Notes: generated by a model not told the origin, from the sequence alone. A DNA stretch of 20,042 bases from Nitrospirota bacterium (GCA_021838765.1 JAKCCY010000042.1:1-20042), one strand, 5' to 3'. Shown: positions 1 through 7,116, numbered from the stretch's first letter. A program made the numbers and translations.

Positions 1-507
1 TGTAGCGCTTCCTCCATGCCCTCCCCCCAACGCCCCAAAATACCCCGGAGAAAAATTCTGGGCGGATGCGTAGGCGCCTGGACCAAAGTCGGCGCGGAGA
101 ACAAAGCCGATCCCGTCGTCGTCCGGACGCCAGAACTTGAGCTGCGCCATGTTGACATTAAAGGAGTTTGCACCGTAATCATAGGCCCGGAAATCCGTTG
201 TCGATGCGCTGGTCGGGTTATATTGCCCGTACACATCGATAAAGCCCTTGAAATGGACATTCATCGAAGGAAGGATCAGATCCGGCGCTGGAGCTGGCGT
301 GGCTGCCGGAGCGGGTGTTACGGGAGCTGCCGGAGTGACAGGTGCCGGGGATGTGGCCGGAGCCGTTGTCGTCGTTTGAGGAGAGGAGCTGTCCCCATAA
401 GAAAGATGCGGGGAGGATAGACCGGCGAGAAGGACCATCGCAGATGCGACCGCAAGGGACAAAACCCCGGCAGATCGGCCTTTCGCTTCCGGAAAGCGTC
501 GTTTCAT
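1..507 (-). CDS. OmpL-like beta-barrel porin, N-terminal part (cut by window edge)
   Basis: The minus-strand reading frame opens with ATG at 507-505 and stays open for 169 codons to the window edge, so the C-terminal part is missing. AAAGGAG lies 7 bases upstream of the start. Residues 1 to about 37 look like a signal peptide, with basic KRR followed by a hydrophobic run ending near LSYG. A low-complexity Ala/Pro/Thr linker (about 42-73) follows. The segment from about residue 80 (FKGFIDVYGQYN) through NSFNVNMAQLKFWRP to GIGFVLRADFGPG matches the start of OmpL-like porins (beta-barrel porin-2 family), where short aromatic strands cross the outer membrane. Inferred role: passive uptake of small solutes across the outer membrane; substrate unknown. 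The Ala/Pro linker could span or bind the periplasmic wall. The family call rests on pattern recognition of the first strands only. Confidence 0.7.
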   Translation of the reverse strand, partial: MKRRFPEAKGRSAGVLSLAVASAMVLLAGLSSPHLSYGDSSSPQTTTTAPATSPAPVTPAAPVTPAPAATPAPAPDLILPSMNVHFKGFIDVYGQYNPTSASTTDFRAYDYGANSFNVNMAQLKFWRPDDDGIGFVLRADFGPGAYASAQNFSPGYFGALGGGHGGSAT

Positions 508-648
508 TAGTCTCTCCTTTAAAAGAGTTTTCCAGTGAAAAGTGCTAATATTGGTTGTCAAAAAATAGATTAGGAAACCGCGATGGACATAAAAATGCCA
601 TCAGACGATCAGGATAAAAACAGGTGGCTTTCTCGACGGAGAGAGGAT

Positions 649-666
649 TGGAACAGCGTTGTTCCA
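649..666. promoter_or_regulatory. Perfect 7-bp inverted repeat, possible operator
   Basis: TGGAACA (649-655) and TGTTCCA (660-666) are perfect inverted copies around a 4-base spacer, giving a two-fold symmetric site typical of dimeric regulators. It lies about 140 bases upstream of the porin start. No regulator is identified and chance occurrence is possible. Confidence 0.3.
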
Positions 667-848
667 GGGGAAGCCTTGCACTTTCCGTTTCTTTCGAAAA
701 CGGGAAGAATTCACCAGGGGGCAGACCCCCCTTAACAGGGTGACGCACCTCTATTATCAATTTCCGTGCCAGAAAAAATAATATCGTTTATAAAATACTT
801 ACGCTTTAGCCCTTCTTCTTTCGCATACCAAATTCGACAATATTGAAA

Positions 849-870
849 TCAAAATTGATGACAATTTTGA
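849..870. promoter_or_regulatory. Perfect 9-bp inverted repeat upstream of DUF2231 gene, possible operator
   Basis: TCAAAATTG (849-857) and CAATTTTGA (862-870) are perfect inverted copies separated by ATGA. The site ends 33 bases before the ATG at 904, where an operator overlapping a promoter would sit. There is no T-tract, so a terminator is unlikely. The binding protein is unknown. Confidence 0.4.
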
Positions 871-903
871 AGGTCTCAAAGCTCAGAAAGGCGTATTCCC
901 AAA

Positions 904-1518
904 ATGGCTTTAGCCCATCTTCACCCTATCATTGTTCATTTCACTCTTACCCTTGGGATTGGCTGGTGCGGGTGGGATCTTTTTCGGATTTTTTCGAGGA
1001 ATCAGACAGGAAAGGGTTCCATAACAAAGAGAGAAACTGCCGGAAATCTGCTTGAAGGACTGATCATCCTTCTGATCATAACGGTTGGCACAGGGTGGAT
1101 TGCCCTGGCGATGAAAGAGCGTGCGATGGGACCAGGAGCGGCGTTCTCCCCGGGAGAAAAACACGGAGACGCCGCCCTTCTGACACTCTTTATCCTGCTC
1201 ACCCGGTTTCTGATCGGGTTAAAAGCCAGAGAGGGGACTACAAACATGCAAAAAAGTGTATTTCTAAAACCTCTGGCCGCCTTTTTTTCTTTTCTGGCTC
1301 TTGCAAGCTTTCTGGTCACAGGAATCCTGGGAGAGAGGCTTGTCTTCCACTATGGGGTCACTGCAAAAAAATCAGCACGCCCCGATCTTCAGGAGATCTA
1401 CGCTTCCAGTGCTCTTTTCAAATCCAGGATCAGATCCTCCGGATCCTCAAGTCCAACAGACACTCTCAAAAAACCCGGATCGATCCCCAGGGCCATCCGG
1501 CCTTCGGGCGACATCTGA
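904..1518 (+). CDS. DUF2231-type integral membrane protein
   Basis: A 204-residue protein. The opening LHPIIVHFTLTLGIGW and the closing hallmark GERLVFHYGV (about residues 143-152) fit the DUF2231 family, small predicted membrane proteins often linked to heme or redox membrane systems. Hydrophobic segments lie near residues 8-24, 50-68, 88-104 and 122-141, suggesting four membrane spans. The start has a modest Shine-Dalgarno-like AGAAAGG about 12 bases upstream. DUF2231 proteins usually end soon after the GERLVYxYGV motif, but this frame continues about 50 further residues, rich in Ser/Arg/Pro. The last 121 bases run into the convergent lyase gene, so the tail is probably a read-on extension without its own function. 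Biochemical role is unknown. Confidence 0.65.
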   Translation: MALAHLHPIIVHFTLTLGIGWCGWDLFRIFSRNQTGKGSITKRETAGNLLEGLIILLIITVGTGWIALAMKERAMGPGAAFSPGEKHGDAALLTLFILLTRFLIGLKAREGTTNMQKSVFLKPLAAFFSFLALASFLVTGILGERLVFHYGVTAKKSARPDLQEIYASSALFKSRIRSSGSSSPTDTLKKPGSIPRAIRPSGDI

Positions 1519-2606
1519 CGATGGCTCAATGAAGCGGGATGCTCGATCAGGCTCTCGGGATCACCAAGACTCACCGCAATCTTGAAAAATTCAAGTCTGG
1601 AAGCGACTTTTCTTGCCTTTTGATCATCCCCGAGAGAGAAAGAAAGCATCCCTCCAAAACCTTTCATCTGCAAAGCGGCCACCTTGTGTCCCGGGTCTCC
1701 GGGAAGCCCCGGGTAATGAACGGACTTCACCATGGGATGATGCGACAGGAATTCGGCAATATTCATCGCTCCCCGGCAATGGGCTTCCATCCGGAGGGGA
1801 AGGGTTTTCATCCCCCGAAGGAGAAGCCATGAGTGAAAGGGGGAAAGCGTCGCGCCCAGATAGGAACCCTCTTCAAAAGAAAGTCGTTCCATCAGGGAAG
1901 CGTTCCCTGTAACAGTCCCTCCAAGAAGGTCTCCATGGCCGCCCAGATATTTCGTGGCACTGTGGACCACGATATCGGCGCCAAGGGCGAGAGGCTTCTG
2001 AAGGATAGGAGTCGCAAAGGTATTGTCCACAACCAGTGGAACCCCTGCACTTTTGGCGATTCCGGACAGTCTCCCCAGATCGATGACCGTCATCACCGGA
2101 TTCGAAGGGGTTTCCGCGAACACGGCAGCGGTTTTCGGGGAAAGTCTTCGAGAGAGCTCCTCTTCCCATCCTTCTTCCCGTGGATCGAACCAGTGGATCA
2201 GGCACCCTTGGGGGATCAGATATTTTTCAATGAATGCCCTCGTCCCCCCGTAAAGGACCTTTGGAAAAGCCATCTCGGGACGGCTTTTCGTCAAATGGAT
2301 CAGGATGGCAGATATGGCACCCATTCCGGAGGCAAATGCCCGTGTTTTTTCTCCCCCCTCGAGCTCGGAGACAAGAGTCTCGAAACGCTCGGTCGTCGGG
2401 TTTCCCATTCTTCCGTAGACAAACCCCTCCTCCTCCCCCTTGAGAACCCGGTCCACCTGATCAAAATCGGGAAAAGTAAACGTTGACGTCTGGTACAACG
2501 GAGGCGTCAGCGCACGCCAGGGATCCTCCGGACCGCTTGTATGGATGCATTTTGTCCGGGGACCCGGGGTCAGATAGTTTTTTTTATTCTTCAATTTCCC
2601 TCCCAT
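1398..2606 (-). CDS. PLP-dependent trans-sulfuration enzyme (cystathionine gamma-synthase/lyase family)
   Basis: A full-length 402-residue member of the Cys/Met metabolism PLP enzyme family. Lys219 in SATKYLGGHGDLLGG is the Schiff-base lysine. Tyr64 and Arg66 (YGRMGNPT) are the phosphate-binding pair donated across the dimer. Asp194 (VVDNTFATP) contacts the pyridine nitrogen, and Tyr119 (LYGGT) would stack on the ring. Family reactions are gamma- or beta-replacement and elimination on homoserine esters, cystathionine, cysteine or methionine. The loop reads YGGT where methionine gamma-lyases carry YGCT, so a synthase or cystathionine lyase is likelier than methionine gamma-lyase; the exact substrate cannot be read. 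The ATG at 2606 has a poor Shine-Dalgarno site; a TTG at 2594 behind GGGAGGG is an alternative. The 3' end overlaps the convergent DUF2231 frame. Confidence 0.9.
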   Translation of the reverse strand: MGGKLKNKKNYLTPGPRTKCIHTSGPEDPWRALTPPLYQTSTFTFPDFDQVDRVLKGEEEGFVYGRMGNPTTERFETLVSELEGGEKTRAFASGMGAISAILIHLTKSRPEMAFPKVLYGGTRAFIEKYLIPQGCLIHWFDPREEGWEEELSRRLSPKTAAVFAETPSNPVMTVIDLGRLSGIAKSAGVPLVVDNTFATPILQKPLALGADIVVHSATKYLGGHGDLLGGTVTGNASLMERLSFEEGSYLGATLSPFHSWLLLRGMKTLPLRMEAHCRGAMNIAEFLSHHPMVKSVHYPGLPGDPGHKVAALQMKGFGGMLSFSLGDDQKARKVASRLEFFKIAVSLGDPESLIEHPASLSHRQMSPEGRMALGIDPGFLRVSVGLEDPEDLILDLKRALEA

Positions 2607-2698
2607 AACTTTTCAAACCTGAACAATTCTTTCATAATACCATCAACAGATTTAAACCAAACTTTGATCAAAAAGAAACATTACAAAAAGGATACTGA

Positions 2699-3724
2699 AT
2701 GTCGAGTTTCTTCCCCCAAAGCATCAAATCGCTTGTGGAATGGGTCAGATCACACCCCGAGATCTCGAAGGAAGTACTCAGGGCATTCAGATATGGCCGG
2801 GATCTCTCTCTGATCGCAGTCGTCAAGACAGAGGAAGGGGAGTCCCCTGTTTCCCTCGACAACATTGTCTCTCCTTACGTCCGGACGCCTGATATCTACT
2901 TCGAGCTCGGACCTGATATCGAGATTCTTCTATTACCTGAAACCAGCGCTGACGGAGCGAGGATTGTTGCGTCGCGAATCATGGAAGGGGGACCCAGACG
3001 CCTTCCGGGTGCCAATGACACAAGCCTTCCGGAGATCCGCATCGGAATGACCTCCATAGGGCTTGGTGGACATTCTGACATTGAGGTGACAACAACGGCT
3101 CTTCTTTCAGTGCATGCGGCCATTGTCTCCGGAAATCCGATGATGTCTTTCCGGGATATCTTTATCGGGAATCTTTCCCTGTTCGAATCGGTTGCAATGA
3201 TCGCGAATCTGACAACTTATGAAATCTCGGTTTTTTCCCAATCGTTTGAACGTTTCAGGGAAGAGCCGATGGGATTCAGGGAGCGTCTGGCTCAGGGAGC
3301 CTTCCAGATCGCGACCGACCTGGGCCTGAGCGAGGAAGACGCTGAAGATCTGGCTCGATGGGCACACTTCACAGACCTCTCCGCCTTCGAAAAAGGACAC
3401 GGCAATCAAAAAGCCGACCTTTTTCCCATCGCATCAAGAAGAAAAAGGGACGATTTTCTGAAAGGCATGGAGCTGTATCTTTCGAACCCGGATGGGTCAA
3501 CCAGCAATGAGGTCAACTGGAAAACAAGATGGAAGAGCAAGGAAGCGGCAGCTATCTTCCAGTCAACCTACATCATCCAGAAAAGTTGTCTTGGACGCAT
3601 AGGCCAACAACAGGCGTCCTTCCAGGATATTCTTGTACAGATGGAAAAAATAGGGATAGAGAAATCAGTCATTGATTCCATTACCAAAAAAGGTGAGTCC
3701 CTCTGGAATCCCTTATTCCAGTAA
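2699..3724 (+). CDS. Degenerate GGDEF/HD-like signalling protein
   Basis: A 341-residue cytoplasmic protein without membrane segments. Residues about 28-125 follow a GGDEF fold pattern: RYGRDLSLIAV near 31-41, then ELGPDIEILLLPET (69-82), which aligns with the family's RYGGDEFAILLPET, then IRIGMTSIGLGG near the VTVSIG position. The signature reads GPDIE instead of GGDEF and the N-terminal metal-binding Asp/Phe-Lys part is shortened, so cyclase activity is not expected. Residues about 193-231 (RERLAQGAFQIATDLGLSEEDAEDLARWAHFTDLSAF) resemble the first helices of an HD/HD-GYP domain, with the HDxGK signature replaced by TDLSA, so phosphodiesterase activity is also unlikely. It probably acts as a binding or scaffold protein. 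AAAGG precedes the ATG by 8 bases. It is convergent with the permease operon, only 16 bases away. Confidence 0.6.
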   Translation: MSSFFPQSIKSLVEWVRSHPEISKEVLRAFRYGRDLSLIAVVKTEEGESPVSLDNIVSPYVRTPDIYFELGPDIEILLLPETSADGARIVASRIMEGGPRRLPGANDTSLPEIRIGMTSIGLGGHSDIEVTTTALLSVHAAIVSGNPMMSFRDIFIGNLSLFESVAMIANLTTYEISVFSQSFERFREEPMGFRERLAQGAFQIATDLGLSEEDAEDLARWAHFTDLSAFEKGHGNQKADLFPIASRRKRDDFLKGMELYLSNPDGSTSNEVNWKTRWKSKEAAAIFQSTYIIQKSCLGRIGQQQASFQDILVQMEKIGIEKSVIDSITKKGESLWNPLFQ

Positions 3725-3740
3725 AGGTTCACACACCTGC

Positions 3741-4652
3741 CTATAAAGCTCTGATGCGGGGGTCAACTCTCTCCACGATCCAGTCTCCCAAAAGGGTCAT
3801 CAACGCCAGGAGAACCGTATAGACCATCGTTGTCCCCATGATCATAGGGTAATCCCGGTTCATGACCGACAACACGAAAACCCTTCCGAGCCCCGGGATC
3901 GCAAAGATCGATTCCACCACAAAAGATCCTGTCAAAAGAGAAGCCGCCAGGGGACCCAGAATCGACAGCAGACCGTTGAGGGATGGAGCCACCAGATGGC
4001 GTGCCAACAAAAAAACCCGGGCAATTCCATGCCCCCTTGCAGCCTGATAAAAGGGACTTTCCATCGTTTCTGAAAGACTTGTCGCAAAAACTCGGGCCAA
4101 ATAGCCCGCTGGTGCAAGGCTGATGGAAAAGGAAGGCAGAATAAGAGATCTCCAGCCTTCCCAGAGGGCGGGTGGCAGGAGACCCATATAACTTGAAAAA
4201 ACAGCGATTAGAACCGTTGCCAGCAAGAAGGAAGGAAGAGCAACAAGCGATGTCGCAAAAAACCGGATCGCCGTTGAGACTTTTTGACCTGAAAGCGCAA
4301 TGGCAAGGCCTATGAGAATGGCAAGAACAAGAGACTCAACAAGGGCCACTCCCCCCAAAGTCAGCGAAACAGGAAGCGCCCTCGAAATGATATCGTTTAC
4401 CGACAGACCCGGATTTTTAAAAGACATGCCGAAATTGCCTTCGATGGCATGCTTCAATCCTTCAAGGTACTGGACTCCAAGCGGACGATCGAGATGGTAA
4501 TAGGCCAGAATGTTGGCCATGATCTCTGGAGGAAGCTTCCTGTCTCCGGCAAAAGGATTTCCGGGAGCAAATCGCGACAGGAAAAACGTCAGGGTAAAAA
4601 CGGCCCACAATAGAAAGATCGCCCCCAAAAGCCTTCCCCTTAGCCTCTTCAT
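3741..4652 (-). CDS. ABC transporter permease, DppB/OppB type
   Basis: A 303-residue inner-membrane permease of the dipeptide/oligopeptide/nickel importer family. An N-terminal TM (about 8-28) is followed by FAPGNPF, and the EAA loop that docks the ATPase is YQAARGHGIARVFLLARHLV (202-221). ESIFAIPGLG (247-256) and C-terminal DPRIRAL are family hallmarks. I chose the ATG at 4652 because it forms an ATGA overlap with the stop of the upstream permease and has GGGAGA about 7 bases before it. The frame is open further upstream to 5021, but that stretch lies antiframe inside the partner permease and has no domain. It is the last gene of the minus-strand operon. No ATPase or solute-binding protein is encoded nearby, so the substrate cannot be inferred. 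Confidence 0.9.
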   Translation of the reverse strand: MKRLRGRLLGAIFLLWAVFTLTFFLSRFAPGNPFAGDRKLPPEIMANILAYYHLDRPLGVQYLEGLKHAIEGNFGMSFKNPGLSVNDIISRALPVSLTLGGVALVESLVLAILIGLAIALSGQKVSTAIRFFATSLVALPSFLLATVLIAVFSSYMGLLPPALWEGWRSLILPSFSISLAPAGYLARVFATSLSETMESPFYQAARGHGIARVFLLARHLVAPSLNGLLSILGPLAASLLTGSFVVESIFAIPGLGRVFVLSVMNRDYPMIMGTTMVYTVLLALMTLLGDWIVERVDPRIRAL

Positions 4653-5458
4653 GATGGGGATCTCCCAATTTTTTCTGCAATCCACTGGAAGGATAAAAGC
4701 GTAGCCACAATCGCCAGCGCCGGCCACAAAAGAACCCATGGGGTCATTGGAAGCGCCTTGAATCCCTCGTTCACCAGAGTCCCCCAGCTGGAGTGGGGAG
4801 GAGATATCCCCAACCCCAAAAAGCTGAGGGTTGACTCTCCTAAGATCCCACCCGGAATTCGAAACAGAAGAAGGACTCCCATCACCGGCAACAAATTTGG
4901 AATAAAGTGCTTCAGGATCATCCAGGAAGGTCTTGTTCCAACAGAACGGGAGGCTTCCATATAAAGCTGCTCCCTGATCCTGAGCGTCTCCCCACGAATC
5001 ACCCTCGCAACCCCCATCCATCCACCAAAGGTCAATGCGACGACAACAGCCATTGCCCCATGTCCCAGAACAAGAAGGAGAATTGTTGCGATCAGGATTT
5101 CCGGAAGAGCAAACCAGACCTCAAGGATTCTCATCATCACCTGGTCCACAACACCACCCGTAGCTCCGGAAAGAACTCCCCACATGGTTCCGATAATCGT
5201 GGAAAGGAATCCGACCATCAGTCCGATCCCCAACGAAACCGTTGAACCTGAAAGAAGCCTTGAGAGATTGTCCCTCCCCAGAAAATCACATCCAAGTAGA
5301 TGACCGGGCGTTCCAGGAGGACACAAAACCTCTTTTGCATTCTGTGTCTGGGGATTCAAAATCGTTTGGGAGAAATGCAGGAGGATAGGAACTGAGAGAA
5401 ATGCAATGAGGAGCGAAATGATCCAGACCGGTCGAATCTTCCCTTTAACGATCCTCAT
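4649..5458 (-). CDS. ABC transporter permease, DppC/OppC type
   Basis: A 269-residue partner permease. After an N-terminal TM (about 10-28) it shows GCDFLGRDNLSRLLSG (56-71), the family's G-x-D-x-LGRD motif. The EAA loop lies at about 168-189 (EASRSVG ... KHFIPN), and GESTLSFLGLGISPPHSSWG (207-226) is another hallmark. It should pair with the DppB-like protein as the membrane channel of an importer. The C-terminus ends IAEKIGRSPS rather than with the usual DPR-type tail. It starts 12 bases after the DsrH-like stop with no Shine-Dalgarno site, and an in-frame TGA just upstream rules out a longer form. Translation is therefore probably coupled to the preceding gene, tying the permeases to the sulfur-relay genes. 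Confidence 0.88.
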   Translation of the reverse strand: MRIVKGKIRPVWIISLLIAFLSVPILLHFSQTILNPQTQNAKEVLCPPGTPGHLLGCDFLGRDNLSRLLSGSTVSLGIGLMVGFLSTIIGTMWGVLSGATGGVVDQVMMRILEVWFALPEILIATILLLVLGHGAMAVVVALTFGGWMGVARVIRGETLRIREQLYMEASRSVGTRPSWMILKHFIPNLLPVMGVLLLFRIPGGILGESTLSFLGLGISPPHSSWGTLVNEGFKALPMTPWVLLWPALAIVATLLSFQWIAEKIGRSPS

Positions 5459-5470
5459 GGGGACAATCTG

Positions 5471-5740
5471 TCAGGTAAACGTGATGACGGAAGAAGCAGA
5501 AAGGATCATTCGGGCAGCCTCCTCATCGGATACGGCATCTTTACCGGGAATCATTCCTCGCCCCTCAAGATCCACCCTTAAACGGTAGAGCTCCCCGCAG
5601 TCCGGCATAGAGTTTCGAACTCCCTCGCCTGCCAGCAAAACCGCATGTGGCTCTGAACTCGCCAGAAGTCTTTCACGGACATCACGGAACCCCTCTGGAG
5701 GGGGAAAAAGTGTCAGGAACAATAGACGGTTTCTATTCAT
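5471..5740 (-). CDS. DsrH/TusB-like sulfur-relay protein
   Basis: An 89-residue protein resembling the DsrH/TusB family. An N-terminal beta strand (RLLFLTLFPPP) is followed by HAVLLAGEGV, then YRLRVDLEGRGMIPGKDAVS, which mirrors the family's 'L-x-x-D-x-x-A/E-RG' core, and a short C-terminal strand. In the TusBCD or DsrEFH hexamer this subunit is structural, helping pass persulfide sulfur toward tRNA thiolation or sulfur oxidation. The only cysteine is Cys48. Its ATG overlaps the stop of the DsrF-like gene (ATGA), with GGGAGAG about 5 bases upstream. It sits third in a D-C-B-like order. Similarity is weak and based on small motifs; position in the trio strengthens the call. Confidence 0.6.
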   Translation of the reverse strand: MNRNRLLFLTLFPPPEGFRDVRERLLASSEPHAVLLAGEGVRNSMPDCGELYRLRVDLEGRGMIPGKDAVSDEEAARMILSASSVITFT

Positions 5741-6126
5741 GCGGCTCTCCCGGGGCTCCAGAATCCAAGAACCAGATCCGACCCCAAAATCAGATCCATT
5801 CCTTCTGCCCGCGAAATAACCGTTTCAGGACCCGATGCCGTCCAGTCCGGAAGGTACTCGGAGAGACTTTCTGCCTCGACAAGGATTCCCACTGACAGAT
5901 CTCCCAATAGAGGCAACACCTCCAAAAGCTCTGGTGGCAAACCGATCAACTCGGGATGAACTTCCCGAAGAGCGAGAACCCCTCTTCCCCTCAGAAGGAT
6001 CTTCATGCCACTGTGTGTGACGGAAAATCCCAAGGCCATCCTCATCGCCTCAAAATGTCTGAGGTGGGCAGTGGGAGACTCCTCTATGACAAAGAGGACC
6101 TTTTTGTTTAATGGTTCAACACTCAT
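5737..6126 (-). CDS. DsrF/TusC-like sulfur-relay protein
   Basis: A 129-residue protein of the DsrE/DsrF-like fold. KKVLFVIEESPTAHLRHFEAMRMALGFS (about 8-35) has the early strand, loop and helix in which this family lines up many small oxidoreductase-like subunits. A strand GMKILLRGRGVLAL then matches the second alpha/beta unit. There is no cysteine, so it cannot carry persulfide itself, consistent with a structural TusC-like role beside the DsrE-like neighbour. AGAGGA lies shortly before the ATG at 6126. It follows the DsrE-like gene by 26 bases and overlaps the DsrH-like gene by 4, which supports a shared complex. The exact subfamily is an inference from fold pattern and gene order. Confidence 0.6.
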   Translation of the reverse strand: MSVEPLNKKVLFVIEESPTAHLRHFEAMRMALGFSVTHSGMKILLRGRGVLALREVHPELIGLPPELLEVLPLLGDLSVGILVEAESLSEYLPDWTASGPETVISRAEGMDLILGSDLVLGFWSPGRAA

Positions 6127-6152
6127 GCATTCCTCTCAGGAGACCTTGTGAC

Positions 6153-6530
6153 CTAAAGGAAGGGAAGAAAAAGATCTGCTTCGGAAGACAATTGGCCCAA
6201 ATGAACCTGTGTCTCAAAGGAAACCCCACGAGGCAAATTTTCCGCCAGGAGACCTCTTGGTTCCGCTGTACTCTGGCATACCAGAATTTCTCCTCCTGAA
6301 GACAGGACTGGAGCCAAAGGAAACGAGGCAGGATCCCTGTAGTTTCTTGGAAGAAGCCCAAGGACAGCATCATCCATGACAAAAAGGGTCAGTCTGGCTC
6401 CTGTCGAAAGAAACGCCAGAGCCATTCTGATGGCCAAAAAAAACTGGGTCATTTCCGGACTTTTGACAAGAAGCACGACTACATGTTTTTGACTTTCAGA
6501 CACCGCCCTAGATTCCGGACTCAATGGCAT
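6153..6530 (-). CDS. DsrE/TusD-like sulfur-relay protein with single conserved cysteine
   Basis: A 125-residue protein with the DsrE fold pattern: VVVLLVKSPEMTQFFLAIRMALAFLSTGARLTLFVMDDAVLGLL (about 17-60), then EILVCQSTAEPRGLL (81-95). Cys85 is the only cysteine and falls at the 'VC-x-x-x-x-x-RG' position used by TusD and DsrE to carry a persulfide, so this is the likely active subunit of the trio. The start at 6530 lies inside the upstream gene (23-base overlap) with a weak TAGGG about 8 bases before it. Its role is probably sulfur transfer to tRNA or in sulfur metabolism; no TusA or TusE partner is in the window. The family is well supported; which pathway it serves is not. Confidence 0.65.
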   Translation of the reverse strand: MPLSPESRAVSESQKHVVVLLVKSPEMTQFFLAIRMALAFLSTGARLTLFVMDDAVLGLLPRNYRDPASFPLAPVLSSGGEILVCQSTAEPRGLLAENLPRGVSFETQVHLGQLSSEADLFLPFL

Positions 6531-7116
6531 GACAAAGCCCTACCATATTGGCCAACGTCTTTTGAAAAACAGCAGGATTGGTTTCCTGGACACCATCAAA
6601 CTGCTTCGAGAAGAGAATCCGGCCATCCCAGACCAGCACCTGATTATACGGGGTCATTTCCCCCAATGCATTGACAACAGGTGGCATAGATAACACCCGC
6701 TGTGCTTCTTCCGCATTCGGTGACCGAACATCAAATGGAACGGGAATATCAAGCGCAGGACCAACTTCCGCCTGGAGCTTGACCAGATCTTCCGGTTTGG
6801 GCTTCCGAAAACCATCCTTCTGGAGGAGGACAAAATGGGCATCAGAAGCAATCCCGAGCTCCGAAACCAGATTCAAGACACTCACAGTATGATTTTCAGA
6901 AGTGTGAAAAAAAACACGGAGATCCCGCCCATCCACATGTCCCTCAAACCAAGGGTATGAGATGATGTTATCCCTCCCTGCCCGACCGTCGAGTTTTTTT
7001 GCCAACTCCTGAAAATCCGCAAATATTTTTTGCCGGTTCATGAAGCCATGAACAAAAAAAGCAAGTCCGACAACAGCTATCAAACCAAAAAACGTCAACG
7101 GAATATAATTAATCAT
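6508..7116 (-). CDS. Membrane-anchored protein of unknown function, first gene of sulfur-relay operon
   Basis: A 202-residue protein that I do not recognise. Residues about 4-26 (IPLTFFGLIAVVGLAFFVHGF) form a single N-terminal membrane segment. The remainder is a soluble alpha/beta-looking domain with motifs ISYPWFEGHVDGRDLRVFFHTSE (about 52-74), VPFDVRSPNAEEAQRVLS (125-142) and a final helix. Its topology cannot be decided. It has one cysteine near the C-terminus (GLCHAIESG). TAGGA precedes the ATG by about 8 bases, and a terminator for the upstream propeller gene lies at 7157-7199, so this is the first gene of its transcript. The 23-base overlap with the DsrE-like gene suggests it works with the sulfur-relay proteins, perhaps as a membrane anchor, but that is inference. 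Confidence 0.6.
   Translation of the reverse strand: MINYIPLTFFGLIAVVGLAFFVHGFMNRQKIFADFQELAKKLDGRAGRDNIISYPWFEGHVDGRDLRVFFHTSENHTVSVLNLVSELGIASDAHFVLLQKDGFRKPKPEDLVKLQAEVGPALDIPVPFDVRSPNAEEAQRVLSMPPVVNALGEMTPYNQVLVWDGRILFSKQFDGVQETNPAVFQKTLANMVGLCHAIESGI

Larger units (their letters stand above)
508..903. other. Divergent intergenic region, no gene seen
   Basis: This 396-base gap separates the porin (minus) from the DUF2231 gene (plus). A 71-codon minus-strand frame at 545-760 has no recognisable domain and I do not believe it. The region contains two perfect inverted repeats (649-666 and 849-870), listed separately, and a short G/C hairpin at 716-732 that lacks a T-run and so is not a convincing terminator. 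A TTGACA hexamer lies on the minus strand at 561-556 upstream of the porin, but there is no good -10 at the proper distance. Divergent promoters are expected here but I cannot place them. Confidence 0.5.

Noticed and set aside
716..732. AGGGGG/CCCCCT hairpin as a terminator
   Set aside because: No T-run follows on either strand and no gene ends nearby.
545..760. A 71-codon minus-strand frame in the porin upstream region
   Set aside because: It has no recognisable fold, no clear ribosome site, and includes the palindrome and a G/C hairpin.
1833..2486. A 217-codon plus-strand frame antisense to the trans-sulfuration gene
   Set aside because: It has low-complexity, domainless protein and lies fully opposite a gene with intact catalytic motifs.
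4653..5021. N-terminal extension of the DppB-like permease
   Set aside because: It is antiframe within the DppC-like gene, has no domain, and the ATGA overlap with a good ribosome site at 4652 explains the real start.
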